From Polynucleobacter sp. MWH-Berg-3C6 (lineage in GTDB: Bacteria; Pseudomonadota; Gammaproteobacteria; Burkholderiales; Burkholderiaceae): a stretch of DNA of 64,000 bases. The position numbers and the translations under genes were made by a program. Each line of letters starts with the position of its first letter. Positions within the stretch are counted from its first letter, which is position 1. Location: contig NZ_JACVPN010000005.1 of assembly GCF_018881855.1 (NCBI RefSeq), positions 186,001-250,000 of the forward strand, written 5' to 3'. The notes under the pieces were generated by a model, which was not told the origin of the DNA, searched no databases, and saw only the letters and a program-made list of their open reading frames with translations. Shown here in pieces: positions 1-9,074 of the stretch.

Positions 1-1607
1 ACTGCACCAGCACAGCGACCAACCGCTTCCATTGCCATCGCACCGAACAAGTAAGGAATCATGCCGCCGATAAAGAGGCCGATGATGACCATGTGGTTCG
101 ATAGATCAAAGGAAACTTGCTGACCAATCGCCTCTAATGCATGGGTATAGTCAGCAAACAATACGAGTGAAGCCAATCCAGCAGAACCAATTGCATAGCC
201 TTTGGTAACTGCTTTTGTAGTGTTACCAACCGCATCCAATGGATCGGTAATGTCACGTACTGATTGCGGCAAACCAGCCATCTCCGCAATACCGCCAGCA
301 TTGTCTGTAATTGGGCCATAAGCATCGAGTGCAACCACAATACCTGCCATCGATAACATCGCGGTTGCTGCAATCGCAATGCCATACAAGCCGGCTAACC
401 AGTAAGCAGCAAAAATAGCAGCACAGACAAAGAGCACTGGATATGCAGTGGACTTCATGGAGATACCCAAGCCTGCAATGATGTTGGTACCGTGACCTTT
501 AGTAGAAGCCTCAGCAATATGTTGCACTGGCTTGAACTGAGTACCGGTGTAGTACTCGGTAATCCAAACCAAGCCTGCAGTCAGCAAGAGACCTACTACG
601 GTTGAGCCAAACAAACGCCATTGGCTACCTGGAATACCCAAAGCATCATCTGGCATGATGAAATTAGTCACAAAGTAGAACGCTACCAATGACAAACCAC
701 CGGCAATGATTAAGCCCTTATACAAAGCTGGCATTACATTCTTCATACCAGGCGTTGCTTTTACAAAGGAACAACCAATGATGGAAGCAATAATAGAAAC
801 ACCGCCAAGTACGAGCGGATAAACAATGGCTGCCACTGGTGCTCCAACCACCATCAATGAACCCAGCACCATAGTGGCAATCAGTGTCACAGCATAGGTT
901 TCAAATAAGTCTGCCGCCATACCGGCGCAGTCACCCACGTTATCACCGACGTTATCGGCAATCACTGCTGGGTTTCGTGGATCATCCTCTGGAATACCTG
1001 CTTCTACCTTGCCAACTAAGTCAGCACCAACGTCTGCACCTTTAGTAAAGATGCCACCGCCAAGACGCGCGAAGATAGAAATCAAAGATGAACCGAATGC
1101 CAAACCAATCAGCGGATGCAAAACAGAAGCCAGATCTTGTCCTGCACCAATCGATACCAGGAACATAAAGAAGAGGCCAACACCCAAGAGACCGAGACCA
1201 ACTACTAGCATGCCGGTAATCGCGCCACCCTTAAATGCAACATTGAGAGCCTCGTTCATACCCTTAGTAGCTGCTTCAGCTGTACGTACGTTTGCACGTA
1301 CCGAAACATTCATACCAATAAAACCGCATGCGCCAGACAGTACTGCGCCGATCACAAAACCGATAGCAGTTGCAAAGTCTAGAAAGAGCGCCATGAGGAT
1401 AGTGAGAACTACCCCAACTACAGCGATCGTTTTATATTGGCGCGATAAATAAGCGGCGGCGCCCTGCTGAATTGCCTCTGCAATTTCTTGCATTTTGGCA
1501 TTGCCCGTACTTTGCTTCAAAATCCAGCCGCGCATCACAAAACCGTAAATTACGGCTAGGACACCGCAAGCCAAGGCAAAATACAAGCCTAAAGTGACAT
1601 TACTCAT
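1..1607 (-). CDS. hppA: K+-independent membrane H+-translocating pyrophosphatase (partial, C-terminus off window)
   Basis: Integral-membrane proton pump that uses pyrophosphate hydrolysis to move H+ across the membrane. About 535 codons are visible from an ATG at 1607 and the frame runs open off the left edge; the family is usually near 680 residues, so roughly the last fifth is missing. The sequence shows many hydrophobic segments, the acidic pyrophosphate/Mg2+ site ([15 protein letters not shown] followed by [17 protein letters not shown]) and [10 protein letters not shown] further on. In that last motif Lys and Thr stand where K+-dependent enzymes have Ala and Gly/Ala, the established hallmark of the K+-independent class. 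It is divergent from the soluble pyrophosphatase gene, so two pyrophosphate-consuming enzymes share one intergenic region of 170 bp. Family assignment is near certain; the K+-independence call is inferred from the signature. Confidence 0.96.
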   Translation of the reverse strand, partial: MSNVTLGLYFALACGVLAVIYGFVMRGWILKQSTGNAKMQEIAEAIQQGAAAYLSRQYKTIAVVGVVLTILMALFLDFATAIGFVIGAVLSGACGFIGMNVSVRANVRTAEAATKGMNEALNVAFKGGAITGMLVVGLGLLGVGLFFMFLVSIGAGQDLASVLHPLIGLAFGSSLISIFARLGGGIFTKGADVGADLVGKVEAGIPEDDPRNPAVIADNVGDNVGDCAGMAADLFETYAVTLIATMVLGSLMVVGAPVAAIVYPLVLGGVSIIASIIGCSFVKATPGMKNVMPALYKGLIIAGGLSLVAFYFVTNFIMPDDALGIPGSQWRLFGSTVVGLLLTAGLVWITEYYTGTQFKPVQHIAEASTKGHGTNIIAGLGISMKSTAYPVLFVCAAIFAAYWLAGLYGIAIAATAMLSMAGIVVALDAYGPITDNAGGIAEMAGLPQSVRDITDPLDAVGNTTKAVTKGYAIGSAGLASLVLFADYTHALEAIGQQVSFDLSNHMVIIGLFIGGMIPYLFGAMAMEAVGRCAGA

Positions 1608-1777
1608 GCTTGACTCCCTAAAGTTGATCTTATTGTTTTGTATATCTAGCGCTTAGGTCGACCAGGTTTTAGAAAGCTTTAAACTAGGGTCTATAAGCTG
1701 TACCAGTATGTAACAGAATCACCCCTGTGCCTACCTGCTAGCATCAGGGTATTTACTAATCATTATTCGGAGTATTT

Positions 1778-2314
1778 ATGAGTCTCGACAACGTCAAGCC
1801 CGGCAAAAAGATCCCTGAGAGCTTCAACGTCATTATTGAAATCCCAATGAATGCGGATCCAATCAAGTATGAAGTCGATAAGGAAAGTGGCGCGATTTTT
1901 GTAGACCGTTTTATGGGCACTGCAATGCACTATCCATGTAACTATGGCTACATTAACAAAACGATTGCTGGTGACGGCGATCCTGTTGACGTTCTCGTAA
2001 TCACTCCATTCCCACTGATTCCAGGTGTGGTTGTTAGCTGCCGTGCAATTGGTGTTTTACAAATGGAAGATGAAGGTGGCCAAGACGCTAAGTTGTTGGC
2101 TGTTCCAGAAGACAAAATTTTGCCAATCTATACACACTGGCAAAAACCAGAAGACATCAACCCATTGCGCTTAAACCAAATCCAACACTTCTTCGAGCAC
2201 TATAAAGATCTCGAGCCAGGTAAGTGGGTCAAAGTTAAAGGCTGGGGTGGCGTTGCAGATGCCCATACAGAAATCATGGAAGGTATTGAGCGTTACAACA
2301 AAGAGCACAAATAA
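1778..2314 (+). CDS. ppa: Inorganic pyrophosphatase (family I)
   Basis: Soluble cytoplasmic enzyme that hydrolyses pyrophosphate to phosphate and pulls biosynthetic reactions forward. At 178 residues it has the normal length for a bacterial family I enzyme. The Mg2+-binding signature DGDPVDV is at residues 66-72, and conserved flanking blocks ([10 protein letters not shown] before, [12 protein letters not shown] after) are present. The start is an ATG with a GGAG-like ribosome binding site (cggagt) about 5 bases upstream. It is divergent from hppA and 40 bp upstream of nadE on the same strand. NAD synthetase releases pyrophosphate, so the neighbourhood makes metabolic sense, though co-transcription is only inferred. 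Confidence 0.97.
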   Translation: MSLDNVKPGKKIPESFNVIIEIPMNADPIKYEVDKESGAIFVDRFMGTAMHYPCNYGYINKTIAGDGDPVDVLVITPFPLIPGVVVSCRAIGVLQMEDEGGQDAKLLAVPEDKILPIYTHWQKPEDINPLRLNQIQHFFEHYKDLEPGKWVKVKGWGGVADAHTEIMEGIERYNKEHK

Positions 2315-2354
2315 TTTTTTATCTTCATTTTTAATAAAGGCTTTGTGAATCGGA

Positions 2355-3974
2355 GTGAGTGCCCAGAAAATTGCCCTAGTCCAAATGAACCCCTTACTCG
2401 GGGATCTGGCTGGCAACGCGCAACTGATTTACAAAGCCGCTCAGGATGCCTTTAAGCAAGGTGCCAAACTCGTAGTTACCCCCGAGCTTTCGCTCACCGG
2501 ATATCCTCCAGAAGACTTATTACTCCGCCCTGCTTTTATTGAAGCAGCGCAGCAGCAACTCGATCTCTTAATGAAAGAGTTAGCGCAGTATTCTGGCCTC
2601 ACTGTAGTAGTAGGCCATCCCAAAAAGACTGCGGCTGGCCTACAAAACTTTACCTCTGTTTTACAAAACGGCAAAGTGATTGCTGGCTATGCCAAACAAG
2701 AATTACCGAACCACGAAGTATTTGATGAAGTACGTTACTTCGTTCCCGGCAAAGAAGCCTGCGTATTTGAATGCGAAGGTATTCGTTACGGCTTAATACT
2801 CTGTGAAGATGCATGGCATACTGGCCCCGCTAAACAAGCACATACTGCTGGCGCACAAGTTTTACTGGTGCCCAATGCGTCACCCTATCACTTGAAAAAA
2901 GAAACTCTGCGTATTGAAGTACTGCGGGGACATATTGCGCAAACCAAAATGCCTTTGGTTTATGTCAATGCCGTTGGTGGTCAAGATGAATTGGTCTTTG
3001 ATGGTGGATCATTCGCATTAAATGGTCAGGGTGATGTCGTGATGGCAATGCCCCAGTTTGAAACTGGACTAGGCATCGTGGATATCAACTCATCGGGCCA
3101 ATTAGAAAAGGGGTTGATTACCCCACCCCAAAGTGTTGAGGCGCAAGCCTATCAAGCATTGGTTTTGGGTGTACGCGACTACGTGAACAAGAATCGCTTT
3201 CCTGGGGTCATTATTGGTTTATCGGGTGGCGTAGATTCTGCTTTGGTATTAGCGATTGCCGTAGACGCTCTCGGTGCTGATAAAGTTCGGGCCGTCATGA
3301 TGGCATCCCGCTACACGGCCGACATCTCTTGGATCGATGCGAGCGAGTTGGCGAAAAACCTGGGTGTGCAGTATGACGAAATTCCGATTAGCGGTCCGGT
3401 AGATGCCCTCGAAGCATCTTTGGCAGCGCAATTTAAAGGTTTAAAGGTAGATGCTACCGAAGAGAATATTCAGGCGCGTGTGCGCGGCACTCTTCTCATG
3501 GCACTCTCAAATAAAACAGGTCGCCTCGTTTTGACTACTGGTAACAAGAGTGAAATGGCTGTCGGCTATTGCACTCTGTATGGTGATATGGCTGGCGGAT
3601 TCGCAGTGATCAAAGATATCGCCAAGACTTTGGTCTATCGACTATGCGATTACCGCAATAGCATCAAGCCAGTAATTCCGGAGCGGATTCTGACTCGCGC
3701 CCCCTCTGCTGAATTACGTCCTGATCAAACTGATCAGGACAGTCTACCTTCGTATGAGGTATTAGATGGGATCGTTGAGCGCTATATGGAGCAGAACCAA
3801 TCCATAGCTCAAATCATTGCTGCGGGATTTGATGCTGAGAGCGTGGAAAAGGTCACCAGACTCATCAAATTAAATGAATACAAGCGCCGCCAAGCGCCTC
3901 CCGGGGTTCGCGTAACCACCCGTGCTTTTGGTCGGGATTGGCGCTACCCAATTACTTCACAATTTAGGGCCTAG
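2355..3974 (+). CDS. nadE: Glutamine-dependent NAD+ synthetase
   Basis: Converts nicotinic acid adenine dinucleotide to NAD+ using ATP and the amide of glutamine. It is a two-domain protein of 539 residues. The N-terminal nitrilase-type glutaminase domain (about 1-260) shows the Glu44-Lys114-Cys150 catalytic triad (TPELSLTGYP, GYAKQELPN, LILCEDAWH). The C-terminal synthetase domain carries the PP-loop SGGVDSA at 290-296 and TTGNKSEMAVGYCTLYGD. The start is GTG: an in-frame stop lies just upstream at 2346, and aaagg at 2336-2340 is a somewhat distant ribosome binding site. It is followed by glnB with 72 bp between, a common arrangement in betaproteobacteria. Confidence 0.96.
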   Translation: MSAQKIALVQMNPLLGDLAGNAQLIYKAAQDAFKQGAKLVVTPELSLTGYPPEDLLLRPAFIEAAQQQLDLLMKELAQYSGLTVVVGHPKKTAAGLQNFTSVLQNGKVIAGYAKQELPNHEVFDEVRYFVPGKEACVFECEGIRYGLILCEDAWHTGPAKQAHTAGAQVLLVPNASPYHLKKETLRIEVLRGHIAQTKMPLVYVNAVGGQDELVFDGGSFALNGQGDVVMAMPQFETGLGIVDINSSGQLEKGLITPPQSVEAQAYQALVLGVRDYVNKNRFPGVIIGLSGGVDSALVLAIAVDALGADKVRAVMMASRYTADISWIDASELAKNLGVQYDEIPISGPVDALEASLAAQFKGLKVDATEENIQARVRGTLLMALSNKTGRLVLTTGNKSEMAVGYCTLYGDMAGGFAVIKDIAKTLVYRLCDYRNSIKPVIPERILTRAPSAELRPDQTDQDSLPSYEVLDGIVERYMEQNQSIAQIIAAGFDAESVEKVTRLIKLNEYKRRQAPPGVRVTTRAFGRDWRYPITSQFRA

Positions 3975-3996
3975 AAACTTAAAAAGCTGTTTGTTT

Positions 3997-4026
3997 TTGA
4001 CGATATCTTCTAGTTCTAGGTATGAT
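3997..4026 (+). promoter_or_regulatory. Predicted sigma-70 promoter of glnB
   Basis: A -35 box TTGACG (3997-4002) and a -10 box TATGAT (4021-4026) are separated by 18 bp, starting 20 bp after the nadE stop codon. The predicted start site, near 4033, leaves a very short leader containing a strong aggggg ribosome binding site before the glnB ATG. This suggests glnB has its own promoter in addition to any read-through from nadE. Confidence 0.6.
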
Positions 4027-4046
4027 TACTGCATTAGGGGGAATAA

Positions 4047-4385
<339 letters not shown>

Positions 4386-4401
4386 TCTCTGTTAAAGCTA
4401 T

Positions 4402-4430
4402 ACAGATTCTCAGCGCAACTGAGAATCTGT
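4402..4430. terminator. Perfect 12-bp hairpin between convergent genes (likely shared terminator)
   Basis: Arms acagattctcag (4402-4413) and ctgagaatctgt (4419-4430) form a perfect 12-bp stem with a 5-base loop. The hairpin lies 16 bp after the glnB stop and overlaps the last codons of the convergent RodZ-like gene. There is no long T-run on either side, so termination strength is uncertain. It may instead stabilise 3' ends. Confidence 0.55.
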
Positions 4431-5399
4431 TATTGCTGCAGGCTGACTGATTTCAGCTGCCTCTAAAATAATCGTCTTGCCAGCATTACTTGTGCGCACC
4501 TTCGCGCCCTGGAAATACAAATCCACTTGATTTAAACCCAATGTAAGTACTTTAAAAGGTGGCTTTCCATAAATGCTTGCCCCTATACCCGACTCCAAAG
4601 TTTTAGTTTGGGTTTTGCCAGAGGCATCAATCACACAGATAGTTTGCGCTGTCTTCGATTGCGCGTATACCAAATCAGCAGCTTTTTTTGGCGCTTCAGG
4701 CTTATAGCTAGCGATTACTGCATCAGCTGCTGGGCATTCGGTAGAAACCGCTGCTGCCGGAGCTACCGCCTGGGGAGCTACAGCCGCTGGAGGTGCTGCA
4801 GGCTTAGCCTCCTCCACTGGGGCGGCTGGCGGAGCCTCTTGTACGACCTCTACTACGATCTCTTCTTTTGGCGGCTCAGGAAAAAATAATGGGCGTAAAT
4901 TAACAATTGAAAATATTAGTGCAGCAGCAATACATAATAGAACAAAGAGTTTCTTTTTTGGATTGCTTTGAACAGATGCTTTGCTGCCTTCTAATTGAGT
5001 CAGCGGCTCAGGATCTTTAATAACGACTTTGGGTGTCTCCTCCACTTGCTGTGGCTTGGATTTTTTTTCTGGGTCAGTTGCTTTTTCTGCTTTGGCAACT
5101 TTTTTTGCAACTACAGGCTCTGGTTCTTTTTCTGCAATGATTTTTGCTGGTGGTTGGACTCCCCCAAAATCAAAAGCATCCTCTTCTTTTAGCTTAAGTA
5201 AACCGGCAACTTTTTTGGCGGCAGTGACTTTAACTTGAGGTCCGTAAAAAGTACTAGACTCGCCATTTTCTATTTGTTCAATTTGACGAACAGAAAGACA
5301 GGCCATGCCAGATAATTCTTTCGTGCTTAAGCCAAGACTTTCTCTAGCCTTAGTGAAAGCCTCTTTACGAATCTCCGGTAACTTGGCTGACTGATTCAC
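4410..5399 (-). CDS. RodZ-like membrane protein with N-terminal HTH and C-terminal DUF4115-type domain
   Basis: A 329-residue protein with RodZ architecture. It has a Cro/CI-like helix-turn-helix (about 14-70), a charged Lys/Glu/Pro linker, one transmembrane helix (about 150-167, after SNPKKK), a Pro/Ala-rich periplasmic stretch (about 175-235), and a C-terminal beta domain (about 245-318) containing SGIGASIYGKPPFKVL. RodZ proteins link MreB to the cell-wall machinery. However, the canonical betaproteobacterial rodZ sits next to ispG, and this one lies between glnB and a response regulator, so it may be a second paralogue. The start is GTG preceded by gagacagg. It is convergent with glnB, its stop lying inside the shared hairpin. 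The architecture is clear; the cell-shape role is inference. Confidence 0.75.
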   Translation of the reverse strand: MNQSAKLPEIRKEAFTKARESLGLSTKELSGMACLSVRQIEQIENGESSTFYGPQVKVTAAKKVAGLLKLKEEDAFDFGGVQPPAKIIAEKEPEPVVAKKVAKAEKATDPEKKSKPQQVEETPKVVIKDPEPLTQLEGSKASVQSNPKKKLFVLLCIAAALIFSIVNLRPLFFPEPPKEEIVVEVVQEAPPAAPVEEAKPAAPPAAVAPQAVAPAAAVSTECPAADAVIASYKPEAPKKAADLVYAQSKTAQTICVIDASGKTQTKTLESGIGASIYGKPPFKVLTLGLNQVDLYFQGAKVRTSNAGKTIILEAAEISQPAAITDSQLR

Positions 5400-5477
5400 G
5401 ACTTATCGCCTGTCTCTTATAAAAATAATATAACTGATACTAACCCCAAAATGGTGCAGCAGTAATTAGCCATGTGG

Positions 5478-6107
5478 CTAACGATTTAAAGGGTGACTTT
5501 CCAAATCTGACTCGAGGTATTTCTTCACCAAAGTCTGAACTGAATCTGCATGCATCTTGTCCATCACTCTGGCTTTATGAACCTTAATTGTGGCATCGGT
5601 CGTACCCAATTTAACAGCAATATCTTTATTGAGGAGCCCTTTAACCAACCAGCCACAAACTTCACGCTCTCTTGGCGTTAGGCTGACGTAATCTCTGCGG
5701 GTTTCTACATCCAAAGAAACGCGCTTCAGCTGGCGACTGTCAAAATCAATAGCATCTGCCACAGCCTTGAGAAGCTCTTCCAAATTAAAGGGTTTGAACA
5801 GGAAATCAACCGCCCCCTTCTTGAGGCCTTGAACAATTTGATGAGGATGGCTTTGCCCGCTAACAAAAATAATCGGGGTCTTGCGACCCAATTTAAGCAA
5901 CTTTTCCTGCAGATCAAGACCCGTCATATCCGGCATCTGCATATCCAAGAGAATGACCGCTGGAGAGACTGGCACAGACTTTTCCAAGAAATTACTGGCT
6001 GAGGCGTAATCCTCGACCAAATAACCCAGTTCGCGCAACATTCTGGCCAAAGAGATACGCATCGATTCATCATCGTCAATTAAGTAGATATGGCCGACTT
6101 TAGTCAT
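5478..6107 (-). CDS. FixJ/NarL-type response regulator (orphan)
   Basis: Two-domain transcriptional regulator. The receiver domain (1-120) has the acidic pocket DDD at 11-13, phospho-acceptor Asp55 in ILLDMQMPD, and the conserved Lys in FLFKPFNLEE. The LuxR-type DNA-binding domain (about 140-195) contains LTPREREVCGWLVKG and DATIKVHKARVMDKM, a FixJ-like layout. I start at the ATG at 6107 (209 residues); a TTG three codons upstream at 6116 is possible, and neither has a good ribosome binding site. No histidine kinase gene is in the neighbourhood, so the partner and signal are unknown. It lies 78 bp upstream of the RodZ-like gene on the same strand. Confidence 0.88.
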   Translation of the reverse strand: MTKVGHIYLIDDDESMRISLARMLRELGYLVEDYASASNFLEKSVPVSPAVILLDMQMPDMTGLDLQEKLLKLGRKTPIIFVSGQSHPHQIVQGLKKGAVDFLFKPFNLEELLKAVADAIDFDSRQLKRVSLDVETRRDYVSLTPREREVCGWLVKGLLNKDIAVKLGTTDATIKVHKARVMDKMHADSVQTLVKKYLESDLESHPLNR

Positions 6108-6165
6108 TGAATTCAAAGGGAAAAGTGATAATTCGCCTAATTTACAGCAGTAAGTTGCAGCTAGC

Positions 6166-6185
6166 TATTAGCTTCATAGCTAATA
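6166..6185. repeat. 8-bp perfect inverted repeat between response regulator gene and ilvD
   Basis: Arms tattagct (6166-6173) and agctaata (6178-6185) are separated by tcat. The element is about 60 bp upstream of the response regulator start and about 150 bp upstream of ilvD, in the shared divergent control region. It could be an operator or a leader hairpin; I do not recognise the binding protein. Confidence 0.4.
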
Positions 6186-6338
6186 ATTGCCATCTATCTC
6201 AATGAATTTACTCACTTTTTCATATTGCATCGCAGCATGTTTAGAACGTCTCTTGCCTCACGATGAAACTCAGCTTTCAATCAGATCTCACGGCACAATA
6301 GAGCCTTTCGTCACCTACCTTTTCTGGAGTAATAAAGC

Positions 6339-8033
6339 ATGAAACGCCTTAATGAACGCTCGCGCATGGTCACCGAGGGAGTCGCTCGCGCACCTAACCG
6401 CTCGATGTATTACGCCATGGGTTACAAAGATACGGATTTCTCAAAGCCAATGGTTGGCGTTGCTAATGGTCACTCTACGATCACTCCTTGTAATAGTGGA
6501 TTACAGAAATTGGCAGATGCTGCTGTCGAGGCTTTAGAAGAAGCTGGTGCCAAGGCTCAATTGTTTGGCACCCCTACAGTTTCTGATGGAATTGGCATGG
6601 GTACTGAGGGCATGAAATATTCTCTCGTCTCACGCGAAGTGATTGCTGACAGTATTGAAGTTTGCGTCAATGGTCTTTGGCAAGACGGTGTTGTGGTCAT
6701 TGGTGGTTGCGACAAAAATATGCCAGGCGGCATGATGGCAATTGCGCGTACTAATGTTCCAGCAATCTATGTGTACGGCGGAACTATTAAACCTGGTCAT
6801 TACAAAGGTAAAGATCTCAACATTGTTTCTGCATTCGAAGCTGTTGGTGAATTTACTTCCGGTAGATTAAGCGCAGAAGATTTAAAAGGTGTTGAAGAGC
6901 ATGCTTGCCCAGGTAGCGGTTCATGTGGTGGCATGTATACCGCTAATACGATGAGCTCATCCTTTGAAGCACTCGGCATGAGCCTGCCCTACTCCTCAAC
7001 CATGGCTAACGTAGATGAAGAGAAAGTGGCAAGTGCAGCTGAGTCAGCCCGTGTTTTGGTTGAAGCCATCAAAAATAACCTGCGTCCACGCGACATCATT
7101 ACCAAAAAGTCCATTGAGAACGCTGTGAGCGTCATCATGGCTGTTGGTGGATCTACCAATGCGGTATTGCATTTCTTGGCCATTACTAGTGCCGCTGAAA
7201 TTGACTGGACGATTGATGACTTTGAACGTATTCGTCAGCGCGTTCCAGTCATCGCCGATATGAAACCATCAGGCACTTATTTAGCAACCGACTTACATCA
7301 GGCCGGTGGTATTCCACAAGTCATGAAGATTTTGCTCGATGGCGGATTACTGCATGGTGATTGCATGACTATTACTGGCAAAACGATTGCTGAAACATTG
7401 AAAGATATTCCGTCTGTGCCACGTGCAGATCAAAAAGTGATTCGCACTTTGGATAATCCGATTTACAAGCAAGGTCACTTAGCTATTCTGAAGGGCAATA
7501 TTTCTCCAGAAGGCTGTGTTGCCAAGATTACCGGCCTTAAGAACCCATCTATCACTGGTCCAGCCCGCGTCTTTGATTCTGAAGATGATGCTATGGCAGC
7601 CATCATGGCTCAAAAAATCAAGGATGGTGATGTTGTCATTATTCGCTACGAAGGTCCTAAAGGTGGTCCTGGTATGCGTGAGATGCTCGCACCTACCTCT
7701 GCTCTCGTCGGCCAGGGTTTAGGTGAGTCTGTAGGTCTTATCACTGATGGTCGCTTCTCTGGTGGCACCTGGGGTATGGTTGTAGGCCACGTAGCTCCAG
7801 AAGCCTATGTTGGTGGCGTCATTGCGCTCATCCACGAAGGTGACTCTGTGACCATCGATGCCCATAAGTTATTGATTCAGCTCAACGTCAGCGAAGAAGA
7901 AATTGCTAAGCGTCGTGCGGTTTGGAAACAGCCAAAGCCACGCTACACCCGCGGCTTGCTGGCTAAATATGCAAGCCTTGCAAGTAGCGCAAGCAAAGGC
8001 GCAGTAACAGATCAAAATTTAGACTTAACCTAA
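6339..8033 (+). CDS. ilvD: Dihydroxy-acid dehydratase
   Basis: Iron-sulfur enzyme of branched-chain amino acid and pantothenate synthesis; it dehydrates 2,3-dihydroxy-isovalerate and -methylvalerate to the 2-keto acids. At 564 residues it has family length. Expected cluster ligands are visible at Cys51 (TPCNSGL), Cys124 ([10 protein letters not shown]) and Cys196 ([12 protein letters not shown]). The C-terminal block [19 protein letters not shown] is intact. An ATG follows tctggagtaataaagc, giving a clear ribosome binding site. It is a monocistronic gene closed by a strong terminator at 8052. No other ilv gene is adjacent. Confidence 0.97.
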   Translation: MKRLNERSRMVTEGVARAPNRSMYYAMGYKDTDFSKPMVGVANGHSTITPCNSGLQKLADAAVEALEEAGAKAQLFGTPTVSDGIGMGTEGMKYSLVSREVIADSIEVCVNGLWQDGVVVIGGCDKNMPGGMMAIARTNVPAIYVYGGTIKPGHYKGKDLNIVSAFEAVGEFTSGRLSAEDLKGVEEHACPGSGSCGGMYTANTMSSSFEALGMSLPYSSTMANVDEEKVASAAESARVLVEAIKNNLRPRDIITKKSIENAVSVIMAVGGSTNAVLHFLAITSAAEIDWTIDDFERIRQRVPVIADMKPSGTYLATDLHQAGGIPQVMKILLDGGLLHGDCMTITGKTIAETLKDIPSVPRADQKVIRTLDNPIYKQGHLAILKGNISPEGCVAKITGLKNPSITGPARVFDSEDDAMAAIMAQKIKDGDVVIIRYEGPKGGPGMREMLAPTSALVGQGLGESVGLITDGRFSGGTWGMVVGHVAPEAYVGGVIALIHEGDSVTIDAHKLLIQLNVSEEEIAKRRAVWKQPKPRYTRGLLAKYASLASSASKGAVTDQNLDLT

Positions 8034-8051
8034 TCGGTAGAGATCTAAAAC

Positions 8052-8084
8052 AAAAGCCCCTAAGTAAAACTAGGGGCTTTTTTT
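8052..8084. terminator. Bidirectional rho-independent terminator between ilvD and the copper operon
   Basis: Stem aaaagccccta (8052-8062) and taggggctttt (8071-8081), 11 bp with an 8-base loop, is followed by more T on the plus strand. On the minus strand the same element ends in a T-rich run. It serves both ilvD and the convergent PCuAC gene. Confidence 0.9.
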
Positions 8085-8105
8085 GATCTATTTAAATATA
8101 ACAAT

Positions 8106-8573
8106 TTAGTGCTTCATTGCTCCGCCATGCTGGCCCATGGCATTCACTGGCATTTTGACTTCTACTTCGCCAGCCTTAGCAAACTTTAATTTCACTGGAA
8201 CAGTTTCACCAGCGGCTAAAGGTGCCTTGATATTCATAAACATGAGGTGTAAGCCACCTGGCTTTAACTCGACTTCACCTCCTGAAGGAACAGCGATATC
8301 TTTTACTTGGCGCATTTTCATGACGTTGCCTTCCATGGCCATCTCATGCAACTGCACTTCTCCGGCAACGGGTGAGCTCGCAGAAATCAATTGATCAGCA
8401 GCGCCACCTTTATTTTCAATCTTCATAAAGCCGCCGGCGGCCATCTGGCCAGGCACCGTAGAGCGGGTATAAGCTTTTTCAATCTTAATTGCACCCACTT
8501 TTGCCTCTTGCGCTTGAACAGAAAAACTCAAGCCTAAAGCTACAGCTAATAAAGCTAATGTATTGCGTTTCAT
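8106..8573 (-). CDS. Periplasmic copper chaperone, PCuAC family
   Basis: Exported Cu(I) chaperone that typically delivers copper to the CuA or CuB centre of cytochrome oxidase. The 155-residue protein starts with a signal peptide (about 1-21, cut after VQA). It contains the exact HX10MX21HXM metal motif: His76, Met87, His109 and Met111, with extra Met/His residues at the C-terminus (MGQHGGAMKH). It is the last gene of a minus-strand operon, 15 bp after the thioredoxin-like gene, and ends just before the bidirectional terminator. Pairing with a TlpA-like reductase fits the known cooperation of PCuAC with TlpA/Sco proteins in copper insertion. Confidence 0.93.
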   Translation of the reverse strand: MKRNTLALLAVALGLSFSVQAQEAKVGAIKIEKAYTRSTVPGQMAAGGFMKIENKGGAADQLISASSPVAGEVQLHEMAMEGNVMKMRQVKDIAVPSGGEVELKPGGLHLMFMNIKAPLAAGETVPVKLKFAKAGEVEVKMPVNAMGQHGGAMKH

Positions 8574-8588
8574 ATATATCCTTTTTAG

Positions 8589-9074
8589 TTAATTTTTCTC
8601 TCGGCCAGCAATCAAGCTGGACTGAAGCTGTTGAAAATTCATCAATCCCGTTTTACGGGTCGCTCTACCATGTTTATCGATCAATATAGTGGTTGGTGTC
8701 TCGCCATGCCACTTGGGATCTATTTCATAACGCAAGCGCTCATCGAAAGGCCCAACAACATAGTAATTATTAGCTTTTTCCAAACCAGCCTTATTCAACA
8801 TCTTTTGCATGCTCTCCGGGGTGACATCATCAACCTGAATAAAGATTACTTTTGCATTTTGATTGCTCTTCAAAAAGCCTCCCCAAAGTGGCATCTCTTT
8901 CACGCAAGCTGGGCAAGTAACTCCCCAAAAATGAATGGCTATTGGCGCACCATTGGCGCTCTTCACTAAACTAGACCATTCACCGCCCTGATAAGGTTTG
9001 AGATTTGACTTATCGGCAAATGCCAGATGAGAAATTCCCATAGCAAGTACAAATGTAAGTAGATATTTTTTCAT
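8589..9074 (-). CDS. TlpA-like periplasmic thioredoxin-fold protein
   Basis: A 161-residue exported protein with a signal peptide (about 1-20, ending AFA) and a thioredoxin fold. The active site is CPAC in FWGVTCPACVKEMPL, and the conserved cis-proline region is TPTTILID. TlpA-type proteins reduce disulfides in the periplasm, including the copper-binding cysteines of oxidase assembly factors. The ATG overlaps the stop of the upstream propeller gene as ATGA (9071-9074), implying translational coupling. The gene lies between the propeller and PCuAC genes, so I infer a role in keeping copper-handling thiols reduced. ResA/CcmG-like function is the alternative. Confidence 0.88.
   Translation of the reverse strand: MKKYLLTFVLAMGISHLAFADKSNLKPYQGGEWSSLVKSANGAPIAIHFWGVTCPACVKEMPLWGGFLKSNQNAKVIFIQVDDVTPESMQKMLNKAGLEKANNYYVVGPFDERLRYEIDPKWHGETPTTILIDKHGRATRKTGLMNFQQLQSSLIAGREKN

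Noticed and set aside
1009-1452. 147-codon open frame antisense to hppA
   Set aside because: Shadow of the membrane pyrophosphatase gene; composition is Pro/Thr-rich with no recognisable family or ribosome binding site.
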